Assembly: GCA_037974965.1 (NCBI GenBank)
Contig: JBBPFI010000003.1
Coordinates: 372,001-436,000, forward strand
Source of the DNA: Dacryopinax spathularia
Lineage: Eukaryota > Basidiomycota > Dacrymycetes > Dacrymycetales > Dacrymycetaceae
DNA: 64,000 bases
Direction of reading: 5' to 3'
The number at the start of each line of letters is the position of its first letter. Within the stretch, counting starts at the first letter, position 1. A program made the translations under genes and the position numbers. A model generated the notes under the pieces. The model was not told the origin of the DNA, searched no databases, and saw only the letters and a program-made list of their open reading frames with translations. Positions 41,164-51,899 of the stretch are shown here, piece by piece.

Positions 41164-42798
41164 ATGTCACCCGCTGTCGAAATGAAGAGCGAGCTACCGG
41201 CCGAGCTTATCATACACGTTCTCGAGCACCTTCCACCTTCGACAGTGCTCAGACTCCGCACCGTCAGCAAGCAATTCAACGCCCTTGCAACCTCGCGCTC
41301 GCTCTGGCTCGCCCTTATTGCTCGCCTACCACCGCCAGTTCCCTTGCCGCTAAAGGGCGACTCTCCAGCTTCGCTGCCGACGGAGACGCTCATCCGGCTT
41401 ACCCATGCAGCCTACGCGCTAGCTGCAAACTTTGCCTCTTCCTTGCCTGCACCACGCCGCACGCTCAAGCTCAAAGACCTCCACCAAGATCGGCTTACAT
41501 CCGTGGCGCTCCTGCCTGGCGGACGATTCCTATTCACCGGTTCTGTCGATGGCTGGGTCCGATGCTGGGACCTCGCCACGCTCCGAGGCGTCAAAAACTC
41601 TCAGCCTATCAGCGCCGGGAACGTGGGTCGCGTGGCCCAAATGAACATGGAGGTCGACGTCTCCGCCCTCGAAGTCCAATGGGAAACACCAAGCCAGCGA
41701 GGTGAAACAGCCGCGATCGTGGTAGTTGGAAGCTACTACTCCGTGGAATCTTGTCGGGTATTCCGGATACTTCTCCCTCAGCCAACGCACGACTATCCCA
41801 CCGGCAGCTCACCTCCAAAGTACACGCGATCAAGTTTCTTCCCGCTCGGATCGCTAGTCCAAAACTGGTGCGGAACACAATCCGTCGCGCTACATGGACA
41901 TATCGTCGCTGTTGGCGGCCACCTATCCCCAATTCAGCTACTTAACTGGCGCACGGGCGTGCAGAGCGTGCTTACCGTCCCGGACGCGGACAGGCGTTCA
42001 GTAGCAGTCATGAAGATCATCCCTCCGTGGCTTTTGAGTGTGACCCGCTTGGGTCAGATTGAGCTCTTCCGATTGCCGCAATGCGTCTTGGTGGACGACC
42101 CGAAGGAGGTGGTATCAGATGCACCCGGTTCCCTGGTGTCGAGCCACCCGCTGCCGATTCCATCTGGACCAGTGACGTCCGTCAGCATCTCCTCCCAGTA
42201 TCTCTCTGTCGAGCCGTCGTCCACCTCCCAGAAGCCTCATTATCACCCTCTCACCCTTCTCGTTCAGCAACGGCAACAATCCACCCTATACAAACTCGTT
42301 CCCCTCTCGCAGCCGGCCTCGTCCCTCCCCTCCCTGGACGCCACGCTCGACTTCCCGTACGCCTTTCCGCCAACTCCCATCGCGACCCATCCCCACCCAC
42401 CTACCCAATCACCAGAGAGTGCCGCCCTTGGCGCCAGTGGACTCCGGTGCGCAAGTACGAGCAGTATCAGGGATTTCATGCCTTTCAATCGGCTCGTCCT
42501 CTGGGCCGAGTCCCCACCACCTTTGCCCGTCCTCGGCTCTCCCGTTGCACAACCATCATCATCTCCCCCATCTGGGCCGAATGCATCCACAGCACCGCCT
42601 ACGGCCGCTGCTGGGACGATCACGCACTGTCCGCCGACGCTCACGCCCAGGTCGGTCAAGGACGATATCCGCGACCCGTCAACCGTGTGGATGTGGGAGG
42701 AGAGCAAGGATTTGTATACTGAAGTGGGGATGGATGAGGAGTTGGGACGAGTCGTGGTGGGTACTGCGAGGGGAGGTTGCTGGGTGTTCGACTTCTGA
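41164..42798 (+). CDS. F-box protein with WD40-like repeats (544 aa)
   Basis: Single exon, 544 residues. The N-terminal F-box (LPAELIIHVLEHLPPSTVLRLRTVSKQFNALATSRSLW) is followed by at least one clear WD-type repeat (RLTSVALLPGGRFLFTGSVDGWVRCWDL) and weaker propeller-like strands (VGSYYSVESCRVFRILLP, GHIVAVGGHLSPIQLLNWRTG, LGRVVVGTARGGCWVFDF). This is the architecture of SCF substrate receptors. The part between about residues 300 and 490 is Pro/Ser-rich and less ordered. Target unknown. An ATG with a stop just before it in frame supports this start. Confidence 0.85.
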   Translation: MSPAVEMKSELPAELIIHVLEHLPPSTVLRLRTVSKQFNALATSRSLWLALIARLPPPVPLPLKGDSPASLPTETLIRLTHAAYALAANFASSLPAPRRTLKLKDLHQDRLTSVALLPGGRFLFTGSVDGWVRCWDLATLRGVKNSQPISAGNVGRVAQMNMEVDVSALEVQWETPSQRGETAAIVVVGSYYSVESCRVFRILLPQPTHDYPTGSSPPKYTRSSFFPLGSLVQNWCGTQSVALHGHIVAVGGHLSPIQLLNWRTGVQSVLTVPDADRRSVAVMKIIPPWLLSVTRLGQIELFRLPQCVLVDDPKEVVSDAPGSLVSSHPLPIPSGPVTSVSISSQYLSVEPSSTSQKPHYHPLTLLVQQRQQSTLYKLVPLSQPASSLPSLDATLDFPYAFPPTPIATHPHPPTQSPESAALGASGLRCASTSSIRDFMPFNRLVLWAESPPPLPVLGSPVAQPSSSPPSGPNASTAPPTAAAGTITHCPPTLTPRSVKDDIRDPSTVWMWEESKDLYTEVGMDEELGRVVVGTARGGCWVFDF

Positions 42799-43240
42799 TT
42801 CGCAGGATGTGGATGCACTGGACAGTCGTCTACTTGAAAGACATGACGGGCTTGTACTGTTCCGCTTTGAGAGGGACATTGTACAGACGCACAGTCGAGG
42901 GTGATAGAGACGAATTTCCGGTCTGCATGGATTGAAAAGAGAGACAGAGACAGAGACGTGTGGCTACTCGTAAAATCACATAGGCATGCTGTACCGCGCA
43001 CGTTACAGGATAGGCTATGGACGGGCTGCGACACAGAATACAGACAGGGCTACAAGGCTTGAGGAACTAGCAAGGAGAGTACTCGCGATAAATAAGGGCA
43101 CCGTGAACTATCAAGATGCTTAAGGGAAACTCCCCATACCCGGACATAAGCATTGCTGTAGTGCGGCAGGCTACAGAACAGTTGTGTCGCGGTACGTCCA
43201 GGGTTTCAGGGCTCCATGGCCAGGGAGCTGCATTAAAGTC
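42799..43240. other. Convergent 3' spacer
   Basis: No gene recognised between the stop codons of the F-box and BTB genes. Confidence 0.5.
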
Positions 43241-44122
43241 TCAAACTGCTTGCACTCTCGGCGGGCCCTTCAACCCATTCTCCACGGTCATCTTGAAGTT
43301 CTCGAAATCGGAAGGGTTCCACGTGTGCTCCGCTCCACAAGGACATTTAGGCGATGCCAGGCGCAAGGATTCAACGACCCGGAAACAGAAGCTGGCACCC
43401 AACACCGGTTGCTCCAATAAGTCCGCTCGAATCGTCTCAAGCCAATGCTTCAACCAGGCAGGGCTTTCCTCACGAGTTCTACAATAGGGCCGGCAAAAGT
43501 ACCCGTTCAGTGGATCGTAGTACGTGTCGCTGTGTCCCAGTGCGCCCTTTATGGTGCTCAAAAGAAGCTCGGTCTTCTCCTTTCTGGCCCTGTTGACAGC
43601 AATGACATGGGTCCCGGATACCCCATCAGGCTTCTGTAGAAGATGGTGGTCGAAGGGCAGGCTGCAGAGTCTTTCCAGTGCAAGACTGGCCTCGAACTCG
43701 AGCTTCAAGTGCTGTGCTGCGGCGTACACTCCCAGGGGATGTTCATCTAGATAGGGAGGCCATGAGAGACAAAGGCCTAGATTATCCAGAACGCAGTGGA
43801 CGCTGTACTTCTCTGCAGCGACCAGCGCATCCTGGAACGCTAGGAAAGTGTCCGGTCGTCTCCTCGTTCCAGGATAGATGTAAGACAGCAGGAGGGCCAA
43901 CGTCGTACTGGACTCCGAGAACGGGATGTGAGGAAGTTGCTCGTCTCCTGCAGAATTTCGGGTCATAGAGAACATAGCCTGGAGGCCTTCGAATGCTGAC
44001 TCGAGGTAGGATTTGTGAGCGAGGAGTAGCTTGCCATCTCCAGACTGCAGCGCAACGTCCGGCTGTGCCTCGATTGTCGAAGGCGGGGTGAATACGACCG
44101 GCATTTCGAGCTGAGCAGACAT
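43241..44122 (-). CDS. BTB/POZ domain protein (293 aa)
   Basis: Single exon, 293 residues. The N-terminal half is a BTB/POZ domain of the mushroom type (QPDVALQSGDGKLLLAHKSYLESAFEGLQAMF; PFSESSTTLALLLSYIYPGT; ALVAAEKYSVHCVLDNLGLCL). The C-terminal half has conserved-looking Cys/His residues (YFCRPYCRTREESPAWLKHW; PKCPCGAEHTWNP) as in many Agaricomycete BTB proteins of unknown target. BTB proteins act as dimerisers or Cul3 adaptors. The KDZ transposon ends 146 bp upstream of its ATG, so its promoter has been displaced. Confidence 0.88.
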   Translation of the reverse strand: MSAQLEMPVVFTPPSTIEAQPDVALQSGDGKLLLAHKSYLESAFEGLQAMFSMTRNSAGDEQLPHIPFSESSTTLALLLSYIYPGTRRRPDTFLAFQDALVAAEKYSVHCVLDNLGLCLSWPPYLDEHPLGVYAAAQHLKLEFEASLALERLCSLPFDHHLLQKPDGVSGTHVIAVNRARKEKTELLLSTIKGALGHSDTYYDPLNGYFCRPYCRTREESPAWLKHWLETIRADLLEQPVLGASFCFRVVESLRLASPKCPCGAEHTWNPSDFENFKMTVENGLKGPPRVQAV

Positions 44123-44268
44123 GATCGTGGGGTCGGATGATGATGAATGGTCAAGGTGGGCGTTCGCGCGTTGAGCGGACTCAAGTTTGGGAAAAATCGC
44201 AAGTCTTCCGGAAGACCGACGGAGGCATCAGGAAAACTGCGGTTGGCGCTGGTACTGTAACGTACTTA

Positions 44269-44454
44269 CCACCCTAGGCAGCCGACCCCCCCTACCGAAC
44301 AGGCCGGATCTGACATATGATCCCGAATAGCCTAGTAGGGGTCCACCCTGTTGTCGTCTAAACGGGTCCCCAACACGATCCGTTTAGATCGTCTAAATGG
44401 GGGATCTCCATTGATCCGGGGCTCGTACACACCGTCTAATCACCGACACGCCCG
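44269..44454 (+). repeat. Left 186-bp terminal inverted repeat of KDZ element
   Basis: Matches 59372-59557 in inverse orientation with one mismatch (GCCTAG against GCTTAG). Contains an internal palindrome TCTAAACGG/CCGTTTAGA (44357-44388) and a seven-C run, likely transposase-binding features. Confidence 0.93.
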
Positions 44455-44778
44455 CTTTGGCGCGTGCTCGGCAGAAGAGTGTAGATAGAGATTAGATACA
44501 TACAGTAGATCAGTGAAATTGAACAAGTTCGCCGACCTGTGGGTTTAGACGGTGGATTGCTGTCGATCGAGACATCCGAACGTACGCATGCGATATAGCT
44601 GAACAGGATCCATTCTGTGTATAAAGTCTCGGACAACGAGCAGGCAGGAACAGGTATGGGCGAGGATCTACGATGGTACAGAGTAAGTTGAAAGAAAGAA
44701 AAAAAGATGTCAAGATCGCGATAAGAGAGCAAGAGGAGGGAAAGTGCTTTGCTGGTCCAGAAAGAGCCTGAGTCGATC

Positions 44779-45741
44779 CTAACGATAGGTATGACGGGGA
44801 TGCCTCCATCTGCGTTCTGCATAAGGATGATCGGCGTTGTCCACCATGACCCGAGGGATGCCCTCCTCGTCTTCCTCGGTCATGCCGCAGGCCTGTTGAT
44901 CGTAAAAATCGTAGACCGGAACGTTGTGGAGACGTCCATCGAGGTACCCGGTCGCATGGAAGTGGGGGATCCTTGGGTGAGCCGGCAGCGAACGGCGGAA
45001 CTGGTCATCAATGATCGGAGGATGAGGCGGGGGAGCTCGACCATAGAACCAAGGATTGGTTCCCGGCACGGCAGCGTCATGCGCCATCGTCTCCCTGTAC
45101 CCGAGCGCGGGAGGCAGGTATGGAGCAGGCGTGATCCCACCCGCACTCCAATCCTTGTCGTGCGGACTGGCGGTGGATCCGGATCGAAAAGAGCTCTCCG
45201 ACGCAGGCGGATGCGCGTCGTACTCGTAGCGAGTGTAGTACGGCTGCGATCCCCCAGTGAAACGCGCCTCGCCATCGCCCTGGAACTGCGTGACCCTGCT
45301 GCGGCTCGAAGGTGCTCCAGCAGGACCTTGGGTCGCCGTGGAACCAGCGCGAGTTGAGAGGATCTGTCCATCGTGCCGATCCATTTCCTGGATCTGGTGG
45401 ATGGCGGTAGCAGGCGTGTGCCTCGCCCAATAGATCGAGGGGGTCGGTGGAGGAACCAGGCTGGATGGGGGACTCTGAGTAGACATTGGGAGCGGCTCGA
45501 AACGCTGAAAGTAGGAGGGACCGGCGGCGGCATTACCAGCACTCGGAACGGCGAACGGGTTTGGAGAGGTTTCACGATCTTCCTCCTGCTGGCGCCTAGC
45601 GCGTTCCATCTGTCGGCGGGCAGAGGGCTTGATCCTGTTCGAGTTGAGAGGTAGCATCGTCTGATCGAGAGGGAGATCTGAGGGGACGTAAGCGGGGTTG
45701 TCTGTGAAGAAAGGGAACAACGGGGCGCACCGAACGGGCAC
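44779..45741 (-). CDS. KDZ-element hypothetical protein 1 (320 aa)
   Basis: A 320-codon minus-strand frame from ATG 45741. The frame could instead begin at 45848 and join through a 29-bp gap with GTGCGC and CACAG borders, but that is shorter than any sure intron here. The protein is Pro/Arg-rich and mostly disordered (QMERARRQQEEDRET; PPTPSIYWARHTPATA), with a more ordered C-terminus (HFHATGYLDGRLHNVPVYDFYDQQ; ADHPYAERRWRHPR). It is not recognised. Likely an element-specific accessory protein by position next to the left repeat. Confidence 0.55.
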   Translation of the reverse strand: MPVRCAPLFPFFTDNPAYVPSDLPLDQTMLPLNSNRIKPSARRQMERARRQQEEDRETSPNPFAVPSAGNAAAGPSYFQRFEPLPMSTQSPPSSLVPPPTPSIYWARHTPATAIHQIQEMDRHDGQILSTRAGSTATQGPAGAPSSRSRVTQFQGDGEARFTGGSQPYYTRYEYDAHPPASESSFRSGSTASPHDKDWSAGGITPAPYLPPALGYRETMAHDAAVPGTNPWFYGRAPPPHPPIIDDQFRRSLPAHPRIPHFHATGYLDGRLHNVPVYDFYDQQACGMTEEDEEGIPRVMVDNADHPYAERRWRHPRHTYR

Positions 45742-46240
45742 TCCACTCTCCTATTATGCGATCCTTGACCCAAGCGAGAAGGCGATCGTCGTGGAGGGGG
45801 GATCTGAAGAGGGTGAGCTGGCAGAGCAACGCAGTCATGGGTCATCATCCGCTTACAGGTCTGGCTCTGCGTTCTTCAGAAGTCGAAGGCGATACTATGA
45901 ACGTTCGAGCACGATCCAGGCGGTCTTCGAGAGGTTTTGGCAATGATAAGATGGTTCGAAGGCAGATAAGAGAGCGAGCAGCGTGGTTCGAAGCGGTGAG
46001 TGGATCTATTTGGTCGTGGAGGGAGCGAGAAGGGATTGAAGGGCAGGGAACGGGCAGGGAACGGGCAGGCAGAAGTCCGACCGGGCCGGGTGGACTAAGG
46101 GTCCTCCGGTCAGGAACACGATCCGGTGGGAACAACCGGCTTCGGGAAGCGGGTTCTCCATTATCGGATGAACTGGCTTACATTGGATCGGCACGTACTA
46201 CTGAAGCTCTATCTAGACCTCAACGCTCAACCTTGCGATC

Positions 46241-47222
46241 TCAATGCCACACCCATTCCTCGTCGATCTGATCCACCTCCTCCTCCTCGAGCAGGGCAGT
46301 GATCGCTCCCCCTCTCAGTGTTACCAAGCAAACGGCCGACCATGTATACATCTCGTCAATCGATAGCGGCTCGTCCTGCCGACCATTTAGGAGTCGGATC
46401 TGCTCAAATTGAGCGACGAGCGGACACACGAACTCGGCAGGAGCGATGAGTTCGGGGGACCAGGTGTAGGGAACGAGGCTGACGTGTTCGACTCCCAGCC
46501 GAGGGGTCTGAACGGCAATCCATTGCTCGAAGTCCGCCTGAACATGAGGGGCTGGATCGTGGAGGAGGATCGCAACGTCTGGGAGGTACTCGTAGACGGC
46601 TGATATGGCCGTGCACCATTCATTCCTGGATCGAACGATGTGAGTAGAACAGTTTTTCTCGTTCCAAACAATCCACCGACCTGTAATAGCGTCCGGCAGT
46701 CTCGACAGTCCGAATGGATCGCAACAATCCCGGAAAGGAGACCAGCTCTCTGCTCCTCGAAGGATTCTGCTCCTGTGTCTCCAAGATAATGGCCCGGCGA
46801 CGAAGAGTCGTCCAGTGGTAGAACGCCTGTTCCCACAGGAGGTTCCCCATCCGAGGCACAACGTATGCGTAGCCGACCAGTAGGAGATCTGTTGCGTCGC
46901 TCGGTTCGACAGTTTGCTCGGCAAGATCCGGGCTGACAACTCTTCCTCTCAAAATATCGACCTCCGTGTGTGGCCCGTAAGCGGTACCATCGATCAAGAA
47001 TGATCTCTGGCTGAGTCGGGCATCGGACCAGGGGAGGATACTCGTTCGTCCCGTCCCTCTCTCTTGCTCGACGACGAACCACTGATCCAGCATAATCAGA
47101 GGTACGGTCGCTTCACGTTCGGTTCCTAGCGGGACGTGCTGTCCCAATTCGGAGTAGAGGTGACCGCCCGCCGCTATCCAAGTAGGATCAAACAGATCCG
47201 ACCCTTCGAATGGAATAGTCAT
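46241..47222 (-). CDS. KDZ-element hypothetical protein 2, frame change inside
   Basis: Begins MTIPFEGSDLFDPTWIAAGG at 47222 and runs in one frame to about 46690 (TDLLLVGYAYVVPRMGNLL), then continues convincingly in another frame (RWIVWNEKNCSTHIV, AAISAVYEYLP-like, DEMYTWSAVCLVTLRGG) to the stop at 46241. No normal-sized intron with matching phase joins the two, so either a single-base frameshift or an unusual intron lies near 46680-46700. About 325 residues, globular-looking, with many Trp/Tyr, not recognised. Divergent from the transposase with a 300-bp shared upstream region, so the two may be co-expressed. Confidence 0.55.
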
Positions 47223-47522
47223 GGAGATGGAGAGCGAGAGGAGGAGAGCGGGAGCTGAGGGAACGGATGCCGTGATCCACGAATTGCCTGGTCTGTCATG
47301 GGATATTGTCGACTTATGTACTGTGGCGGTCCCCTCCCCTGAACTGATCCGAGTTGCCCCAGTTCGTTTCGATCGTGTTGATACGGTTCGACAGTGATTA
47401 GACAGTGTTGTCGTCCTCATTGATCCAGACCCTACCGGGACCGTGGCTCCCAGCCGATCTCCGCGCCTTCTTTCTACCACCAAGGTCCATCCTTACGAGC
47501 CTTCATTCTCCCTCTGATCACC

Positions 47523-50500
47523 ATGGATTGCTCCAAGCCGCGAATCCGCTTCGAGCCCCCGCGACGCAGACGTAACGGTCCCCAACGGTCGAGATCTCAA
47601 GAGGGGATCGGAGGTACGGTCACTACGCCAAGATCCCCTCCTTCCAGCTCGGCTTACAAACAATCAAGAACCAAGAGGCGCAAGAACCGGGACGAGTCGC
47701 TTGACAGTCCGCTCCCCTCTCTTCGAGCTGGATCGCAGTGGAGAGGGGCGACAACGATCGCCCTTACTCCGGTCGCCACACCTGCCGATGGAGGTTCTCA
47801 AGAGTGGGACGATATCCCTGATCCTATACGATTGCGCTCCTATGCAAAGAACAGGAACAGTAAGATGAAAGAGCAGACGCACGCTCGCTGGACCGCATTG
47901 ATACCCGACTTAATCGTGGCCCTCAAGAACTGGTCCGCTCTCGGCAAGCGGAACGCCGATACAACGCCAGTGTTCCAAGATCCGCCATGTTCGGCTGACT
48001 GTCATGGCCATCGTCTTCACCGAGTCGTCTGCATCGATCTGACAGGTGAAGATACCCTTTCAACGCCTATCCAGATACTGATGGTCAGGTCAGGGTTCGA
48101 GCTTCAGCTGCTTGCCAGCTGCCCCAATCACACCATCGCTTCGTCATTGATCCAGAAAGGATACTGGCCCAGTTCACCGATGCGACCGCCGCGGGCATTT
48201 TCGATTGATCTGCTGGGACACTACCTCAGTCTATACGATGCATGTGCGACCCCGAACGATGCTTTCTGTGAAGCATTGATCCATGAACATGCTGAAAGGG
48301 GGTTCTACTATTTGTCAGCAGATGAGGTGAGCATATGATTTCGTTCGGCTTGACCCGTTTCTCAATTGTGTTCCAGAAAGGAGGCAGCCCATTCCAGGAT
48401 CCATGGAGACGGAGCTTCAGCAGTGCCGCTTTCTGGTTCGATATCTGCAGGCAGGCGTGGGAGCTGGAGCTGAGAGCGTTCACGGAGACCTCCCCAGCTC
48501 AATCAGAACGTCCTGGATCCCATGGGGATACTGTGTACTCACCTGCAGATGATCGTCCTTTATTGGATAGCGGATCGGTCATCGCAGACCGAGCGAGCGC
48601 AAACCTGCGTGGTCGATGCCCTGCATGCTTTGCCCTGGATAGTTGGGGTCGACCGGCAGACTCGTGAGCTCTTTTCCCAATCCCGATGACTTCCATTGAC
48701 CTGGATCTCGCAGAGGATCCGATGTTCTCGTCGCTCTCGATGGTAACCGTCAGCTCAAACGGCTTCGCAGAACGGGATCATCAAGCTGTTCCCACCAGGC
48801 ACAACTCTTTTTATCTCGCTCGAAAGTTCAGGCAATGCGAGAAGCCATGATCACGGCGAAGGAAGGAGCTGGCGTTCCGCCCACTCGCCCATTCCCCAGG
48901 CTCGACTCAGAAGTCGTGGAACGCTGCCGTCGATCCTTCAAAGTGGCTAATGAGGATGCGAACATCGTTTCCGATCAGCTGTTCGACATCACCGGGGTGC
49001 TTATCATGGTCTGTTGCCATGATGTGCCTCTGTTCGCATGCGATATCACTACTCCTGGAGAACGCCAAGAATATGGTCTTGCACTGATCCATGCACTGAT
49101 CGAGGAGCTTCCACGAAACGCCACGATCGGCGTTCTTTATGACATTGGTTGTCAGGTTGACACCAGCTGTGACACTGTGAGCTTAATGATCACCGTGATT
49201 GGGAGCCAGCTGATCGACTCTTTTTCCAGTACAGATATCTGGGGGACGCCAGACCCCGTATTACCTTTGCCTGTAGCGTCTTGCACGCATACGGACACGA
49301 ATGGGCGTGCCAAGTCCTTTACCATCCGAGGCGGAGATCTGGGTTCGGGCTCACAGATGGGGAAGGAAGCGAGCGGGTCTGGAGCAGAACTCGTCGGCTG
49401 ATCCCTATTCTAAGGCGAGCAAGTGTAAGCGTGTCTCCCTCCTCGTAGATCCAGCCAACACTCTGCAGGTGGAACGACGGTCTTTTGTCCTGGAACGCAA
49501 GTTCGAGAACTGCGGAAAGAGCATGAAGAGCTCCCTTGGCAACTGGTTTAAGAGAAAGTACCGATTGATCCGCATACATCGAATAAGCGCAAGGGCAGAG
49601 ATCGAGGCATCCGGTCTGACTGAACATGAGCTGAGGGAGCAGCTTGTGCTGCAACGTGCGGAGCCGATCCCTCAGAAACCTGGTCGGTACACTTTGCAGA
49701 GGATGGATTTGGATCTGGTCTGATCCATGACGAGTAGATTCTTCTAAGGAACTCCGCCGTAAGCTCGAGCTGTTCAAGCGAATGCAAAGCGAGCTCGAGA
49801 ACGTTGGAGAAGCGATCAAGGACACGATGCAGGCTATGAGCCAGGAGTTTGGCTTGCCCCGCTCGGCTGCGATCTTTATCCGCCTGAACGAGCGACAGGA
49901 GGAACTTCAACGCTACGGCCGATCGCTCTTTGCCGATATGAGGCTCGACGGTTCTTACTTCCCTCAGCTGAGCGGTGTTTTGGTGCAATTCATGCACTAC
50001 TTGCTGCTCGCTCGCCAGGAGAAGATCAACATACGTTCGAGAGTGGTCGAGCACCTCTGGGAGCTGTCCCGCTTGCAAAGGGCGAGAGGAGGGGGTCACG
50101 ATCCCATCGGTGTGTCATTCAGAGGTACTACGTTCCGCTCTGATCTCTGACCCTGCATCCAGGAACTAAGGTTCGTGACGCTATACTCAAAGGATGGGCG
50201 CCTCGATGGCGGTCCACGAAAGCGGCTGTTGAGCGGTACAATAGCTATGTCGAGATCCTTGAGCAAAGCCCGCACCCGGGGATCTCCGTACCCTTACCAC
50301 CCAAGCTGGATATAGCCGATCTTCAAAATCCATCGGAGGATCACCCTTTGTGGCAAGACGTTTGGTGGCCAGCGGAAGCTGCTCCTCCGCTGTGGGTGAC
50401 CAGTCAGAAGGTAAGGAGAGGGATCACCGCAATCTTACTCTTGGATCGATGCGACGAAGAAGAGAAGAGGCTGATCATGGAGAGTGATAACATGGCGCGC

Positions 50501-50989
50501 TGGTGGGTAGAGGAGATGATCGCGCTCTTGCAGGCCCTAAACCACGCACCCGGTACGTATAGTCAGGCTCATCTCTGCCTGGATACTCATATCCATCCAG
50601 ATCTCGCCAGTCGACATGTGCTCGAGCGTCAGATCAGGGAGCACGATTGGCTCCAATATCGCTGGCGTTGTCCCCCTCTGTCTGCTGTTCGCTGGAAGAA
50701 CATCAGGGAACGCGTTCCTACTTCAAGATCAGAGGCTCAGGATGAGGAGCGGGACGATTTGGACCCAATCATCCTTCAGTGGAGCGAGCCGGCAACGGTA
50801 GATGATTGGGATCATGAGGGGGACAATGACAGCCCCGCAAGCTCTGTCAGCGATCCCTACGATCGGGCTATGGCTGATCTGGACGCAGTAGTGGAAGAGC
50901 TGGGGGCTGTAGTGATTGACCGGCGCGATCTTGAACACGAGTCCGAGGTTGACGACATAGATGCTTTGTCCGATCAACCGAACGACTGA
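47523..50989 (+). CDS. KDZ transposase with N-terminal CxC cysteine cluster
   Basis: Exons 47523-48326, 48377-48663, 48714-49176, 49230 to about 49420, then to 49724, about 49756 or 49768 to 50109, and 50163-50989; roughly 1,000 residues. N-terminal cysteine cluster (CSADCHGHRLHRVVC), GYWPSSPMRPPRAFSIDLL, RGRCPACFAL, then the catalytic core HDVPLFACDITTPGE, GVLYDIGCQVD, FACSVLHAYGHEWACQVLYHP, GLTDGEGSERVWSRTRRL, and a helical C-terminus (DRCDEEEKRLIMESDNMARWW). These are the hallmarks of KDZ transposases of mushrooms. Near 49415-49425 the reading frame shifts by one (ILRRA to SKCKRVSLLVD): either a one-base loss or a 26-bp intron. If it is a base loss, the enzyme is inactive although almost complete. 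Confidence 0.88.
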
Positions 50990-51453
50990 CTGCTCATTCA
51001 CGGTATTTGGTCCTCAAATCGTGCTTAGATCTGTGTATGCTGTTTTTTAGAATGAAATTCTCGTATCAAATGTGGAACAGGATCGTAGTGCAGATCGATC
51101 AGTGAAGGGGCTGAATAGAACTAAGAGACACGATTGTCCTTCAAGATCGGTTTCTTACCAGCTACGATAGTGTTCGTAACGCCGCTGATGATCTCGAAGA
51201 GATCTCTCCTTTTTGAGAAAGGTCCGCATGTTCGGCTTATATTCACTACGTATGACAAGGTCCTAGCACTACCACTTCCTGACTGTCCATGATCGAGAAA
51301 AGAGAGAGAGAGAGGTAACAAGGGAAAAGAGGAATATACATGTCCAATATTGAGCTCGTTCATGCCCAATGTTGGATTACGGACGCTTAAGACGCAGGGA
51401 TCGCGATCGCAGCTCTCATGTCTTCAGCTCTAGTTCTGTAGGGGGATCTGCCC
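50990..51453. other. Convergent spacer inside KDZ element
   Basis: No gene supported. Purine-rich GAGAGAGAGAG run near 51305. 3' ends of the flanking convergent genes. Confidence 0.45.
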
Positions 51454-51865
51454 TCACTCAGTGCGATCATGCTTCCCAGTACGATCGCCCCCATGGTCGG
51501 CAAACTGACCATTGTTCGCTGCCGCGAGTCCCGCATTGACAGCCGCCTGGATCTGCTCCGTCAATCGGCTGAGCAGAGAGCTGAGGGGTCCCAGGAACTC
51601 CGACACATCAGGCGGAGAGGTAGCAACGGGAGCTGAAGCCTGAGATCCTTGCTGAAGCTGTGAAGCAGAGATCCAGAGGCTTCGAGCTTGCGGCTGCACG
51701 GACGTCTGAGCTGCACGTTGAACATGGGAACCATTAACTGGTTCCGCATATACATGATCTCGAGTAGGACTCGGAGCGGGAGTGTACTGGCGATAATTAG
51801 CAGCTGCCGTTGAAGGCTGATCTTGGACCGGAAGACGTACCGTGGTAGGCTGACCAGGAGCAGAT

Positions 51866-51899
<34 letters not shown>

